In this document: piece by piece, positions 32,166-46,189 of the stretch
Position numbering within the stretch: the first letter of the stretch is position 1
Layout: the number at the start of each line of letters is the position of its first letter
DNA from: Micrasema longulum
Taxonomy: Eukaryota; Arthropoda; Insecta; Trichoptera; Brachycentridae
Length of the DNA: 64,000 bases
Assembly (NCBI GenBank): GCA_022494885.1
Contig: JAGVSM010002987.1
Location: forward strand, 1 to 64,000
Direction: 5' to 3'
Program-made: the position numbers and the translations under genes
Notes under the pieces: generated by a model
Told to the model about the DNA's origin: nothing
Database searches by the model: none
What the model saw: the letters and a program-made list of their open reading frames with translations, nothing else

Positions 32166-33840
32166 AACAGACTGGTCAAAAGAAGAGATTGGTCAAAATT
32201 TCGTACTAAAAATACAAAAATATATGTATATTAAAAGATACATGCACATGTTAAAATAAAATATTTTAAAAAAAACTCATTAATTAAAAATAACAGCTGT
32301 TCTTCAATTGAGAGATAAGGCTTGCACATATTAACATGAATATTTTTTGTTTACATTATGTTATAGGTACGTATTAAATGATGGGGAAAATGTGGGATCA
32401 GATAATAAGTTATCTTATATTTGTGTTATGATAATAAATTCATCGCGGTCTGGTAACATTTCGCAGTCACTTCACGCATGCGCGTAGACGGGATGTCAGA
32501 TTTTTGGACGCGGTGCGATGTATGTGATTATGATTCTACGCGCCTTCTGGTATATTTTATAATTCTATGATGAATACATTTGCAATGATAATGTCTGCCA
32601 TAAACGTAGGAACTTAAGATAAATTCTAAATTCCCCACAAATAATAATCGCTTTACTTCCATTGTCTGTGTGGTTCTGTTAACCGTAAATGCATTCACTT
32701 ATCGGAACAAAATTCAAGGTCTAGGTCTGAGAATGCCTTTTTGAGTGGTTCTCATGTCTTATCATAACTTGAGTAGTATCAATGATCATTGTCTCGCAGC
32801 TCGTGGCGTCTACTATATAAAGCTAATGTTTACTATTCGAGAAACCGGTATTGATATAAAAACAAGAAATAATGACTCCAGAGTCATTTTAATCGTGACA
32901 AATAAAATCGTAACGGTCTTCGGAATTTGAAAGGTATTTTCAATGGTATTTCCTAAAACATTTTTAATTAAGTATACCATATTTGTTTTAGCGTCTAATG
33001 TAATATAAGTATATTTATTTTAGAAACCGACAATATGTAAAGAAAACTATCAATTGATTTTTGCTATAAAGTTCTATAATTGCGCTAAATATGTAAAAAA
33101 ACGATGTTTTTTAGTTTAATATTAAGAAAAAACACCGAGAAAAAATACAACAAAGTGGCCATAACGAATTTTAACAGTCCGGAAACCGAAAACGTTAGTT
33201 AGTTCAATTAAATAAACTTAAGAAATTTAACCGAAGAAGATATTTATACCAATGTAATTAACTAAATAAATATAAATTATTTCCAGAAAACCGGTTTTGT
33301 GCTCAATAAAATGAATTTATGACACCTTCAAAAAACAGAAAGTAATTGAATTTCTCCATATATTTATTTTATTTTATTTATTTATTTTATTTAATTTTAT
33401 TTTTCTCATAAAAAAAAAACACATTATGGAATTTATACAATGGTTACAATATGCCGGTAGAAATATATACATTAAATGTGTTTCAATTACATTATGAGTA
33501 TAACTTTTACTATAACATAATATTTACTCTAAGTACTAGTTTTAATCACAAAAAATAGTGTATCCGTTTTATTGTTGTACATGTTAGTGACGGAGAGTAT
33601 ATATATTTAAGGTGTGTGTATATGTGTATTTATGACTTTATTTCATTCTTTTAAACAGTGGGTATTGCGAATTATTATTTATTTGTTTTTAAATTGCATT
33701 TGACTAGTTGCATAAGCGAGGTTTACAAATTATAACATACATTTTTTTTATTTTTTTTAATAAAAGAAATATTTGCGTTCTTATGATTTACCCAAATATT
33801 TAATTTTGAGGGCCATTTTCAACGAGCTTTATTAAATGCA
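32166..33840. other. Intron; one NRF1-like site and a LINE-tail-like T/A tract
   Basis: ACGCATGCGCGT at about 32474 lies in a short CpG-richer patch (32455-32545). A TTTATTTTATTTTATTTATT tract at about 33360-33400 looks like the tail of a minus-strand LINE. At 33775-33835 there is a fragment of the SINE-B 3' body (ATGATTTACCCAAATATTTA). No coding sequence. Confidence 0.35.
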
Positions 33841-35930
33841 ATATTCACATTAAAAAAAGTATTCACGCATTATTGTTTTATATTAGGTTTCGTTGGTTTT
33901 AGATTTGTTCAACAATTATGGGAAGTATTGTATTTTAAGTTATTGATACATGTAATATACAAATATACACCACACTCTCAGGAATTGTTTAAACTCATTT
34001 CGGGGAATAAGGAATTATTTATAAATTAAGTTTAAATAATAGTAAAATCGTGGCATGATACAAGGAACATACTTATTGTTAATCGTCATGTATAATTATC
34101 ACTCATATTGTTTGAAAAATATTGAAAAACGCTATACTTTCAGATTTTGAAGTTTTTTTTGCATTTTTCATCAAGTAGTGTATTGTAAAACGACCGGACA
34201 ATTTTATTAAGCGACTTTTTACCTAATTTTGTTCACCGAAACTTCGTTCGGTGTAATTGTTTGAAGTTGCGCGTATTGTAATTATGAATGTCAATTAACA
34301 TTTAAACTTCAAAATGGTATTGAAAATATCAAATAATTAAATTCTTAGTCCAGAATTTTATTACTTAACCTTTTTGCTGGTAAAATAAGAACTTACACAG
34401 AAAATATAATTGCATTGCTAATTTTTCATACCAGGGACCTTATGCTGGACTCATTCGTCTTTAGAATCGTATGCGACTTCCGTGATTCGACGAGTGACAG
34501 CATTCTTGAACCACCCATGCGAATCCAGTCGATTGAAAACCAATCGATTTTATCTCGAGTGCCCCAAAGCACCCGACATTGACAATCGAATGCGACATCG
34601 TCACTTCAGCTGTCAAACTTCCTTCTCGTAAAAAGCTCGGCATTTATGTTTGAATGACGAGTATGTATTTTTGTTGTATTTAACTTAAAATTTACAACAC
34701 TGATCAATATTTTCAAGTCAGTACTTATTTTCAATCCATCATCAAATGAAGTTTCACTAGAAACGTGATTTTTAAATTATTTTATCGCTCGTCGTATTTG
34801 AGATATACTCGTATATTATTCAATAATTTCAAAATCCATTAAATGCATTTGACATATTTCTAATAATATGTAGATGTGTGTTATGTCAAAGGCAAATAAT
34901 AATTATGAATGTTGCAGTGTCTTAGTTAAACATTTTCTCATATTTTTTTATAATATCCATGCATAAAATATTTAACAGAAGAAGTCTGACAAGAAACAAT
35001 AAAAGTTGACGTGTGGCAAGAGAGCCATAGGCCATAGATAAATACGGATTCGTTAGTGCTGCCACTTTCTCATTCGTCTCTGTAATTAAATTGTCGGGGG
35101 GTTTTCAAGAATAGCATTACAAAGCAATTGAGACGCTCAATCGACTGTTGTCGAGTGGGCGACAAAATGTCACATCTTTCTAGCAAAAGGCTCCTGTTCC
35201 TTTTTATAGTATAATTTTTTTATTGACCTTTTTTGCTTAATTTTTCATTCATCAGTTTGATATTTAATTATAAAAACAACGAAAAAAACTTCATGACTTT
35301 TAACTGTAGAGTGATACTTAAAATGTTTTTGCCTACTTTTAATAATTTGACTTTGCTTTTTTTTACAATCAGCCTTCGTGCAAATAATGGAATTTTAATC
35401 TTGCGCTATATTTACCTTATAGAAACAACAACTGTGTGCACTATAATTAAATAAGTAGGTGCCTATTCATGTTGTGTATGCATTAAGGTTGTAGCATTGT
35501 GAAGCATCGCATCTCAATTCTGTTAGAAGACGCGAGTCAAATTATAAGTTAGGTAGCTTTATTCTAGGAATGGCGCGATGCATACAGTAAGCAAATAGCA
35601 AATACTTAAGCACTGGAAACCTAAACACGTCTATTTCTTGTAATTGTGTTTCAAATATAAATGTCTCCACGCATTCGTAAGAATGGGCACTTAAAAACTT
35701 TAGCTAAAGAACACGTGTACGATATGCATTGTTCTTATACTTGTAATAATTTAAGACACGTGTGTATGTATCTACTATATTATACATTGTACATGATGTA
35801 GTCGATAAAAAAGAACTACAGTATAAACAAATGATAATTATTATTTTGTGCTTGAGATAAAAAAAATATAACCTAACTCAAGTCATAACATACTTTAAAA
35901 ATTAAAGACAAATTAAATTTGAATACACTT
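33841..35930. other. Intron, nothing coding recognised
   Basis: AT-rich. A less AT-rich stretch at 34440-34640 gives only short open frames without motifs. No repeat family shared within the window was seen. Confidence 0.35.
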
Positions 35931-35934
35931 TTTT

Positions 35935-36170
35935 GTTTAATTTTATTTCAACAGAGGTGGAAAACATTTTTGAGAATAGAATATGGAAGTCTAGGCATTT
36001 GCAGGGCTTATGTCCTGTCATTGGCTGGTTTAAGTGGCCACTTTACACACTGTGTAACATTCACCATTCTGCCTATCTTTCAACATCCACATTTCCTCAA
36101 CTCTTCCATCAGTTGACTTTTGTGAAGTGAAAGAGCTGAAACCTTTATCACGTGGGTGAGATTCTCACCC
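35935..36170 (+). repeat. Family D copy
   Basis: TTTCAACAGAGGTGGAAAAC start, GAAGTCTAGGCATTTGCAGG, CACTTTACACACTGTGTAAC and CTTTATCACGTGGGTGAGAT in order. Open frames across it are by-products. Confidence 0.65.
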
Positions 36171-36284
36171 ACACTTTTTTGACTTAAAAGAAGAGTGATG
36201 AAAAAAAAATAGTGGATGTTTCACTTGCATTTCAATAATTTCGATAAAAAAATTACAATAAATTTCCACCAAATATTTTATGAA

Positions 36285-36680
36285 CCACTACTACCATCAT
36301 GCCATTTCCCCGTAGAGGTAGGCAAAGGGACTGCCACACACGTCTATCCTGGAAAACATTCCTAGCTTTTCCCACATTCATACATCTTGTCGTACATGCC
36401 CTTCGGTTTTGTCTGCTTTTGACATGACCAGACTAAAAATTTAGGTTTATCTGATCATGCCGCGTCTTTTTTGGTCGTCGTCATCTCACTTTGCCGTTGA
36501 TTTTCGCCATATATACTTGTTTTACCATTCTTTCGTCGTCCATTTGTTCTACGTGACCAAACCATCTCAGATACCCTTTTTAATCTTATTTATTATACTT
36601 GACTCAGATTTATACTCGCCTGATTTCATTATTCGTAACCCTGTCATACATTGATTTCGCACACATTCATTTTGTAAACA
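36285..36680 (-). mobile_element. RTE-like LINE C-terminal remnant
   Basis: Nucleotide match to 61200-61610 in the same orientation: CACACGTCTATCCTGG, ACATCTTGTCGTACATGCCC and GACATGACCAGACT. The homologous minus-strand protein at 61.5 kb carries the tail of an endonuclease/reverse transcriptase. This copy is more damaged and its RT region is absent. Confidence 0.55.
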
Positions 36681-36689
36681 ATATTTATT

Positions 36690-38260
36690 TGCGTAGCATT
36701 TTGATAAGGAATAAAGTGAAAATACGTTTATTTTTTTAAAAATCATCACAAATATATTAAATATTTCTTTTGATAGGAACATAATAATCTTTAACTTCCT
36801 AAAAACCTAAAAATATTTATTATCCAAAGAACAACATTTTTATAACACAAAACAGAAACATTTCTGTGGGAATGCAATTTACAGGCTTTTTTATTTTTTT
36901 AAATCCAATTTAATTGAAATAATAATTATTAGTTTATACATTCAACTATAAATTTGATGCGGCAGCTACTTTCATGCTTGTAGAATATGCTTTGAAACTT
37001 AAAAATATAAATAACTCCAAATTTTGACAAAAGTTTATTCATTTTGTATTTAATTCGCTATGCCTGATCCAAAATAGCCACAGTAATTGCCCACTATCAG
37101 ATCAAAACCACGCAATCAATTATCTCTAATTACAAGCGTCGATTATCTAGTAGGCATGCTAATCCCAGTAAAACCATTCACAAAACCCTTTTTCATGCTG
37201 GTCTCACAAATCATTAGAAAACGCATTTATCATAAAATCGGATAAAGTAAAAGTTTATTTATAATTGACCGGTTTAGATGCGCTAACGAAAGTTTTACGC
37301 TTAGGGCCATTATAGGTACACTATACATAGTCAGAGGTGAATGGATAATATCGAGCCATAATCGACAGAACAACTTATTTATTTATTTATTTATTTTTAA
37401 GAATTAACGGTACAAGTACCTTTTACATTACATACATACATAAGTATTTACAGTGGAGTATATACAGTAACAACTTTTTCAATGCTTACTTAGAAAGAAC
37501 ATAATTAAAATATTGATTCTACACTAAAATGTTTTAAAAGTAATTGTTAATAAGCTGGAAACTTATGCGACATTTTTGGCGAACTGCGTATTTAAAAGGA
37601 AAAGTATTCCTTATTGCCCCCGCAGAAGTGTTAAAAACATCATAGCTCTATAAAATTTACCTGCCTGTGATTACATGTGAAAACTGATTCCTTTAACACC
37701 TTTGACGCTCCTACTGCTGCAACCAAACATACTGCAAGTCACCACAATCGATTTTTATTTATTTGAACGTCAATATCTAATAACTTTACAAACAAAGCCA
37801 AGCACATCGACTAAAGCATCCGATCGAACCGTTATGTTTATGTTGTCAAAAAAAAACAAAATGGCCACCAATTGGTTGCTAACCAACAAACCAACATCGG
37901 TTGCGTTCTATGAAACATAGAAATAGAGCTTCTCTATAGGTTCACGCATTATTAATCTCAGGTTTAAACCTATTTTAATGTATTATTATAGTCAGATTAT
38001 TTGGCCGGCTGGATGCATGCCTAACGTTCGTTAATTATAATACTATTCGTTTGAATGATTTTTTAAATAAAATTTTTGTGGACAAACAAAACGACTTCAT
38101 TTTCATCGAGTTCATTTTCTTTATCCATAATAAATTGATTTTTAAATACGTTATTAAATAAGCGTTACAGTATCAGTAATCAAAATCTTATTAGAAATTT
38201 TATGGGGTAAATGGCAATTGTTTTCAAGGAAAATCAACATTGAATGCCCATTTATATCTA
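36690..38260. other. Intron, nothing coding recognised
   Basis: AT-rich. A TTATTTATTTATTTATTT tract at about 37376-37397 may be a LINE tail on the minus strand. A 72-codon open frame at 37702-37920 shows no motif or splice context. Confidence 0.35.
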
Positions 38261-38264
38261 TCTT

Positions 38265-38545
38265 TTTTTTCATTAAACTTTTTGTACATAATGTTAATTG
38301 AACATTGGTGGGCTTGTTGCCAAATGGCAATTTCTTCCAAACAACCAATAAAACAAAAGTTTTATTATTTTATTTAAGTTTCAAAACATATTCAATAGTA
38401 AATAAAAATAATAAAGCTAGAGATACACAAAATTAAAAGTAATTGTATATGTTCATAAATGGCCTTAAATCAAAACTCTTTCTCAATGGGAAAAGGGAAT
38501 AAAGAGGAAATATAGGAAATATATAAAAAGGAAATGAAGAGGAAA
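38265..38545 (-). mobile_element. LINE 3' end with ATTGCC hairpin
   Basis: Third copy of the 6429 type: AACTTTTTGTACATAATG, GTTGCCAAATGGCAATTTC, CAAACAACCAATAAAAC and a weak GA-rich block. Confidence 0.5.
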
Positions 38546-38647
38546 ATATCTACAAATAAACAACAAGTATACTTGGTTTTAACCGATGAGGTATTGAGTA
38601 GTTTTTAATGATCATTGATTTTTTTCGGTAATTAATGGTTACATGTC

Positions 38648-38880
38648 AGCCACGTGGAGCTGTGGTCAGCGCATTTGCCTACCATGCAAGAGGTCTCGTG
38701 TTCGATTTACCGACATGGTTGAGATGAAATATTTATTTTAAAGGTGTTTTTACACTAGAATATTTCATAGTCCCTGGACTTGTAACTGAACCGTAAGACT
38801 GATCATTTTACCTTCATGTAACAAAAAAATATTAAGATACACTATGATTGGTGTACCAACGCAGTGCCCTATGCACCATT
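38648..38880 (+). repeat. tRNA-derived SINE, family C
   Basis: Head GCCACGTGGAGCTGTGGTCA, CATTTGCCTACCATGCAAGA and GTGTTCGATTTACC. The tail ends GTGCCCTATGCACCATTAGG with ATGATGATG repeats. The A and B boxes are recognisable but diverged. Confidence 0.6.
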
Positions 38881-38899
38881 AGGTGCGAAAAGGGAATGA

Positions 38900-41090
38900 T
38901 AATGATGATGAATGGATTAAATAGTCATTTTTTTATGATACAATGGTAGGTACCTTATATTTCATTAATTTATATTTGGCTTATTATTCTTAAAAATAGA
39001 ATGTACAATTCGCAAATCTACAAAAGGTCATATTTTTACAGACAGTAAAACGCATTATAAGAAATACGTGTCATTCAAACAATTGTTTTTTATTGAAAAA
39101 TCATGACGTAAGCTATTATATCCATATACTTTTAATCTTTATACCAATTTATACGAGTTTTCCACTTTTTAATTAGTTTGAAAATTAACGTAAGAAGGTC
39201 AAACATAAAAAAAATATTTTTTTAATAATTCACAAAGCATAAAAAAAACAAAAATACAGATCAAGTTGGAATTGCCACTTGTGTGTTGTTAGCATGGCTT
39301 TCATATTTTTATTATTTTATACTTTTGTATATTTTAGTTGTAAAATACGCTTTTGAAAGCCACGTATGAAAATTAAACAATATTCTGAGAATCTCCTTAT
39401 CTATGAAGGCAAACTGGATTTGAGATCTTCGGGAGTTTATTAAGATTTATCGATATTTTAAAAGAAATCAATCATTTATTTATTTTAATTAGCTATTGAC
39501 AGATCATAAGTCTTGTAAATCCATAGACTTTCATGTTATTTTTTTATATCTCAGTGTTAAAAAGTCGATTGCTTCTCGCATTACAGTGGTCGTAAAATAA
39601 CTCGAATTGTAAACGGTACGTCAAAAAATATTACAGCGTTCACTTACCTGGTCAAACATAAAATTTCTCTGTGTGTAGCCATCATCTTTCACCTCGGGCA
39701 CCTGTTCTGGGCGCTTTGTAAATTAACATAGGTCTTGTCTACCAGTGAAAGTGTTGGTCACTGACCCTACTTGGTTTTAAATTAAATAATAAACTAACTG
39801 CTGGCAACACTGACCTACAAAACGTGACGACAAACAATGTTGCCACCACAAACGAATTTTCTTGAGACCGTATTTGTGTATTTTATTAAGAACTTAATGT
39901 TCTGATTTCGACTGCTGTTCGTGATTTCTCTTCCTGTCGCCGATATATTTTTTGCTGGCACTTGAGAATCGTAGGTTATCTAGTCAAAAGACCATGACTT
40001 TCTTTTTATTGATATAGTGTACGTTAAATTAAAGGTAAATCTACGACATGCAGCGATATTTATTTAATAAATATTCACGTTTTATCACTACTAGCTGCAT
40101 CTTAGATTTAATTTTTTTTAAATTACTTTCAACAATTTGAAAAAATAGATATCAAATCAAAATACATGCAATCATTCGTGTAAGAGCAAGATCTACCTTT
40201 TATATATTTCTTTATTCCATATTTATGTGTGTCATAACTCGTTATCATAGCTACAACGCTGGTTGTCAGCGTTAATATTATTGTGCTCTAAAATTGTTGT
40301 AAAAAACGAATTATCTGCATATTTAATAAATTTCATTGAAACGAACATTTTTGTGAAATTTCAACCTCTTGCATAATCAGAAAAAATAAAGACGTACTTA
40401 GGGATACCAGCAGATGCGGTTCCTTAGTATGTGCATAAGTGCAGTGCACTGCCAAGTAAAAATTTGTGTAAATAAATTAGTAATTTTATTGATAGTAAAA
40501 ATAAATGTTATAATTAGCTACAAAGAAACAGGGATTCGTTGCAATATTATACTCGTAAACATCATAACATTCAATACTATTGCCAAAAGATCTAGCAAAA
40601 TCGACTCAAGCGGACGATTTTACATCATGTCTACGCATGCGCAATCGCCCCAGTGCATATTCTATTTTGCACAATCATTTACCCTGAATTTGTATGTAAT
40701 ATAACATATCTGCCTTCTAATAATATATAAAATGATAAATCAAACCGCTCATACACGCGTTTGTGTAATATTCATGTAAAAAAGTGAATTTGAACAGGAA
40801 TGTTGCGTCTCATAAAACGAAATAATACGGACCAAAATGGACACCAAGTCATTGGAACAAAAAGCATAATAGCACTACACACGTGCGTTTCCAGAAACTA
40901 TCTACCAGCCAGCAGCCCACATGGCGACGGTATCTACCTACTGTCTAAAAAAGCTTCTCTTCGGACATCTATCTGAAACAGTGTTTGATTTATTTAGTTT
41001 TTATTGCTTACTTCTTGGCATGAACACTTGACCAATTTACTACTATACTCTATTTTTTATAAATTTATTGATATTGTTTTAACTTTGCTG
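38900..41090. other. Intron; possible minus-strand exon and NRF1-like sites
   Basis: Mostly unique sequence. A strong minus-strand donor and short open frame lie at about 39655-39705 (see findings). TACGCATGCGCAATCG at about 40632 is an NRF1-like palindrome. No protein family was recognised. Confidence 0.35.
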
Positions 41091-41093
41091 GAA

Positions 41094-41470
41094 TTCCTTC
41101 TCGTCCATGCGCTTTGTAGCTGCACGATGATTGGTTATCTAGCTTTCATATATCAACTTTAAAATACCTTAATTTTGTAAATGGGGTCTAGAATTCCAAT
41201 CGTCTATGCGCTTAGTAGCTGCAAGACGTGTGGTAATCTTACTCCTTTTTACTATTCATTTTATTATTATTTTTTAATACACTAAATTTATTTGTCAATT
41301 TTTAAAATGTGTAAATGGGGGCTAAATTTCTAACTGTCTATGCGCTCTGTAGCTGCAAGACGTCCTGTAATCTAGCTCCTATCTGTTATAATTTTTGATT
41401 GATCTCAATTGAAAACGAGGAACTAGAGTCCATGCGCTCTATAGCTGCAAGACGTACTGGGATATTTATT
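41094..41470 (+). repeat. Diverged tandem repeat, four units
   Basis: Four units share the core CTATGCGCTnTGTAGCTGCA followed by AGACG. Cores are at about 41105, 41202, 41335 and 41430, about 95-130 bp apart. The units also share TGTAAATGGGG before the core and ATCTAGCTCC-like words after it. No open frame spans the units. Confidence 0.6.
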
Positions 41471-44400
41471 AATTGTACAGCGCCCTTAAGGTGATTTTCA
41501 CAAAAATGGCGCTATATAAATTATCCAACTATATATATATCTCCTAAAATCGACACTTGAGCAAGACAGACAACGCTTCATACCGATGAATGGTGCGTTA
41601 GAGGGAAAAGATAATGTACATATTCCAGGCATTGCCAACGCATGCGCATTTTTGAAGTTTGAAGTTCGTTTCTAATGTCGCTTTGAACATGAGTAAAGAC
41701 ATAATATTAGTACAAATTTAGTTACCTATAACGTGCGTATCATGTTGGACGCATTTAGCGTTTCTGGTTCCGATGCGCGGGCTGTCATACTATTGCTCGT
41801 TTATCACGTCAGACCTATCATATTATTATAATATTATAGAACTTAATATACCAGTTGACAAAATGTAAAGAAATTCCACTGCCAATGTTTTCGGTTAGGA
41901 GACACCAGTGGATATCAGTTATTAAAAAAATCGTTGCTTTTTAATTTCGATAGGTACTGATGTAGACGAATCCTTATTTTTATATTTGAATGAAAGCCCG
42001 CGATGAAATAGTTTATTTTGACAAAAGTGTGTCTTAGATTACAGTTCGCAGTGACGTCTGGACCTTATTTAAAAATGAGCCCCGATAAGAATGATAATAT
42101 TTTGGATTCTTTTATAATTATTTATTTTTTATTGCAATATTACTTTGATTCGTTGAGCACATGGCTTACACATAATTACATTTTGTTTACCATACCCTTT
42201 AACGAGTTAAAATATTTTCTCACAGACAACAATAGATACAATAATGCATAACCTCCATGTTTAACGGAAGTTGATGTTTACTGTATTACAACGGAATCAT
42301 ATTATTATTGTTCACAAGGAATTTAAATAGGATAAAAGTAAAACAAAAAGTTGACGATGCAATTTTAACAAGTCTCCTATTTATTGCCCTCAAAAATATA
42401 GAATCAGTCATAGGCAACGAATGTTTTTATTTGTTTACTTAAAGATAGTTTACTGCACATTATTTGAGACATAAACCCCAACTCCATGGGACTAAAAGCC
42501 CTATGTTGAGTTGAGACGAGCAATTAACAGACACTTATGTCATTTGTCAAATATATTATCAAAAATATTATATAGGATCAGAAACAAAACTCAAATCCCT
42601 CCCACTAAGGAAAATCCAGTCTTTAACTCCTCTCTTGAAAACAGTTTTTTTCTTTGAGAGCTTAATACGCTCTCAAAAAATAATGGACACTCTTAGTGCG
42701 ATAAAGAAGAGGTATCTCTGAGAAAAAATCGTACGGGTTTTTAGTATGACATAATTCATGCTCTAGAAAAACCTCGTGGAGACATTTTGCTGAGATCTCT
42801 CCTTATTGTTCAACCAGAAGTATGTAAGTCATTCTTTTAGGTACAGTTGTCTCATATCCAGCACCTTCACGTATTGGAACAACTGTTCTGACGGGTATGT
42901 TGGAGTGCACCAAAATGTTATTCTCAATAATAGTTTCTGTGAAATTATAAGAGGCTTTAAGATGGATGCCGCACAACCCCCCCAGCCAACTATTTCAAAG
43001 GTTGAAGTTTGAAGAAGTAAAACGAAGGTTTAATGCTAAGCATACTTTTGTCATTGTCCCCTAATCTATACCTTGTGATACAAAACCATTACCTCTTGGG
43101 TCTTTATTACTACCAGTGTATTGTATTTTTTTCCCCACCAAATCGGCCGGTGTATTTAGCACAGTCACAACGAGAATTGTTCACTTGTAGCCAAAACTAT
43201 GCCTAAATACTATCTTTATAGCATTAAGGGTCGAGTACACAAAAAAAAAACTAGTTTACCATTTCAGCCCGGTTAAGATTTTCCTACTCTCGTAGCTACC
43301 AAAATTCAAAAGCGGCGAGTTTGTATTTTAATTACTGGAACCCCTTAGAACGTAACTATTTTTTTTTAATCCGTCGGTAATCAGCATTACACATAGAAGT
43401 TCGTTTTAACTTTGGCAACTGGCTTTTGACTGATTTGTTTGTTTTGGAGCGAACTCCTGTCGTTCTCATAAATTACATGTAATGCAAGTTTTAAACGTAT
43501 TTTAGTAAAATTTAGTTAATTTTTTGAACAAACACATTTCACAAATTTATTATTTGTCATTTGATTATTAGTCTAGGACCCATTGTTAAAAAAAACAAAC
43601 GTGAAATAATTTATAAAGTATGAAAGATAAAAAACCATTATAAATTCCAAAACATTTCAAGTAATTCCTTTAGTACCTACACACATAATTTTTTTTTTCC
43701 ACAAGAATTACTTCAGGTCTTAAAGGGTTTTATAAGACTGTGAAGTTAAATAATGGTTGCGTTTTCGTCAAAATGAACAAAAGGTGTTGCATGAAAAATG
43801 TATGTTAGAACAAGTCATTTTGCCCTTTTTGGTTACGCAACAATTACCCTTAAACACGATTTAGTAAAATAGTTGTATGGGATACGAGCGAACTTGCAAA
43901 ACGAAGGTATGAAATTACTAACTTCTTTGAGTTGACTACAGTTAAATTAAAACGCTATTCTTTTTTATTGTCTCGTAACATATTGTAATGTATCACCATA
44001 CCTTTCATTTCGATAGCTGGCATTTCTCTTTTTGTATTGTCTTTGGTCATTAGTCTTTACAAAGCTGTAATGAAATATCAATGACCAGTAATTTGTCGTC
44101 GGTGAAATAAGTACGGCCAATAATGGTGAATAGCGATCGTCGCAAACAATCATTATATTCGCTGTAAGTTCAATGCAGTCCGTCCATCAACATTCTCGCA
44201 TTGAGTAAAAGAGCCGCGCGTATTGTTTGGAGGAAAAACAAAATGGCGTCGCTTTTTACATTGTGCCAGGGTTTAAAATGGCCGGCTCGAGTTTGCGAAA
44301 TAAGGTTTATATACCATATGCAGCGCACGCGTCTTTTCTCTTAGCAAATTGTTTGTGTGCTGATTTCTCCGGCATACACAAATGACCATAATTTAACTAC

Positions 44401-44820
44401 TCAACAAAGGGTACCTATCTCTATTTACTAACACAGGGTATCTAGTATTATAACCATTTCCTAATTCGTTCGTTATTTGAAGTATATTTTAGTAAATGTC
44501 ATTTCATAATAAGCCAGCTAATGATTTTGGAACCTATTTAATATTTAGAAGAAAATTTGAACTACGAAAAGTTTGGTAACAACCGTCATTACTGTGTTTT
44601 TGACTAATTAGCGTATTACGTAAAAACACATTATTTTATATATTTAAATCTTCATTATTTTATGCAATAACAAATATCTTACATTGGAAGAAGCGTGGTA
44701 ACATTAATATTATGACAGTTTTTTTTGTATTATACCTAAAAGCGTTATTATTTTTCCTAGATAATTAAATTTTATGGTAGGTCAAAATATATAGGTAACA
44801 CAAATTACATATTTCACCAT
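41471..44820. other. Intron, largely unique, nothing firmly coding
   Basis: CGCATGCGCA at about 41640 is an NRF1-like site. A short perfect hairpin, TTTGAGAGC/GCTCTCAAA, is at 42653-42677. An ATGGCG-initiated frame at about 44243 in a less AT-rich patch lacks a compatible donor. No repeat family shared with the rest of the window was found. Confidence 0.35.
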
Positions 44821-44824
44821 CAAC

Positions 44825-45370
44825 CTATTAATACACATAGACGGATCCCGAGCCCTAAAAACTGTGGACCTTTAACTCATGCCAAACGCATATTTAGTCG
44901 TTCTTCGACCGCCTGCCAGGCGTGACGTTTAGAATCGAAACCTTTCATATGAACATTGTTAAAAGGATTGTGTAACTTTTTTTTTCTTTTCATATGTTCA
45001 TGAATGAAAAATGTTATTTTTGTAAACGTCAAACTACGCCTAGCGGCGCAATTGCGAAGCTTCGCTTACTTACAAGGGTGCACTGATAGGAATACGTTTT
45101 TGAAATACAATAAATTCGAGCAAGTAGTATTTTTTCATTCCTTAAAATCCAGTGAAATAAAATATAAATGGGTCAAAATTTAAAGGAATTTATGGAAATA
45201 ATCTGATTGGAATTCATCGAAAACTAATGTTGATTGTTATCATTGAAATACAAACTTTTTTATAAACCAAAAATGAGTATTCTACATTTTTTGGTAGTTC
45301 ATACATGCTTGTTGAATGCAGCCGTTGTATAAATAAAGAAGCTCAATAACTATTGGTACGTTTTGGTTTC
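44825..45370 (-). repeat. Dispersed repeat, inverted partner of 15447-16045
   Basis: Reverse complement matches to the 15.4-kb copy include TTAATACACATAGAC, CGAGCCCTAA, GCCAGGCGTGACGTTTAGA, CGCAATTGCGAAGCTTCGC, GGGTCAAAAT and ACGTTTTGGTTTC. No coding sequence. Confidence 0.55.
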
Positions 45371-46189
45371 ATTACTTTTTTGAATATTTAAGTCTATTAT
45401 GTGCGTCTAGGTGTATTAAAAGGTCGATGGTTTTCATAGTGTTTTTTCTTCTTCGCAACTAAGATGACCAAATTATTCATGGAAATTTATTAAAACATCT
45501 GAACGGTTCAATCTAAATCCTGCCTTGATAACACCATAATTAGTATAATGCATTTTACTAAATTAGTCTAATTGACTATTGAATTGCGAATTCATTTACG
45601 AAGACTCCTTCTGTAAATGAAACGAAAAGGTTGAACTGACGAACGAAAAAAAATTGTACTCCAATTGAGAAAAATAAGTAGCAATAGTTATCGAAGCTTT
45701 AAAGCAATTAGAAATCGCATAGAACTCTACCGGACAGAAACCGCAAAGTAAAAAAGACAGACAAAATGCTTTAAAAAACTTACTTTTTCTTTTCTTTCCA
45801 AGTTTTCTAATTAGCATTAGTTTTAAAAATAATTTACATCGTGATGCAAGAATAGGCATTAAAAACGCAACAATTAAATGTGAACCAATTTTATATTTTT
45901 TTTTTTTTTCTCCTCTTGTTTCGTTATTTATTGCTTTGCTTATGCATGCAAAGCTTTTTTCCTGGCATGTATATTTTGTACAGTAAATATTTTTCACGGG
46001 TCTGAGTCCATTCCTTCATTAATTATTTTCATTTTTTTAACTATGGCCTTTGTGTGTTTTTTAACTATGTTTTTAACTATGGCCTTTTGTATGGCCGTTT
46101 ATGGAAAGCCAATGTATCTTTTGGCAGTGGCTTCATTTTTTATTACATCTTCTGGATTTTAAAAAAATTGGCCGTATTGTGCTCACATT

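Noticed and set aside
44243..44345. ATGGCG-initiated frame (MASLFTLCQGLKWPARV) as another CAP first exon
   Set aside because: Good start context, but the only phase-1 donor (CAGG|GTTTAA) is poor and the frame ends soon after.
45596..45997. 133-codon minus-strand open frame
   Set aside because: Lys/Phe/Ser-rich with no domain. A GTAAGT donor lies within it, but no partner exon or conserved motif was found.
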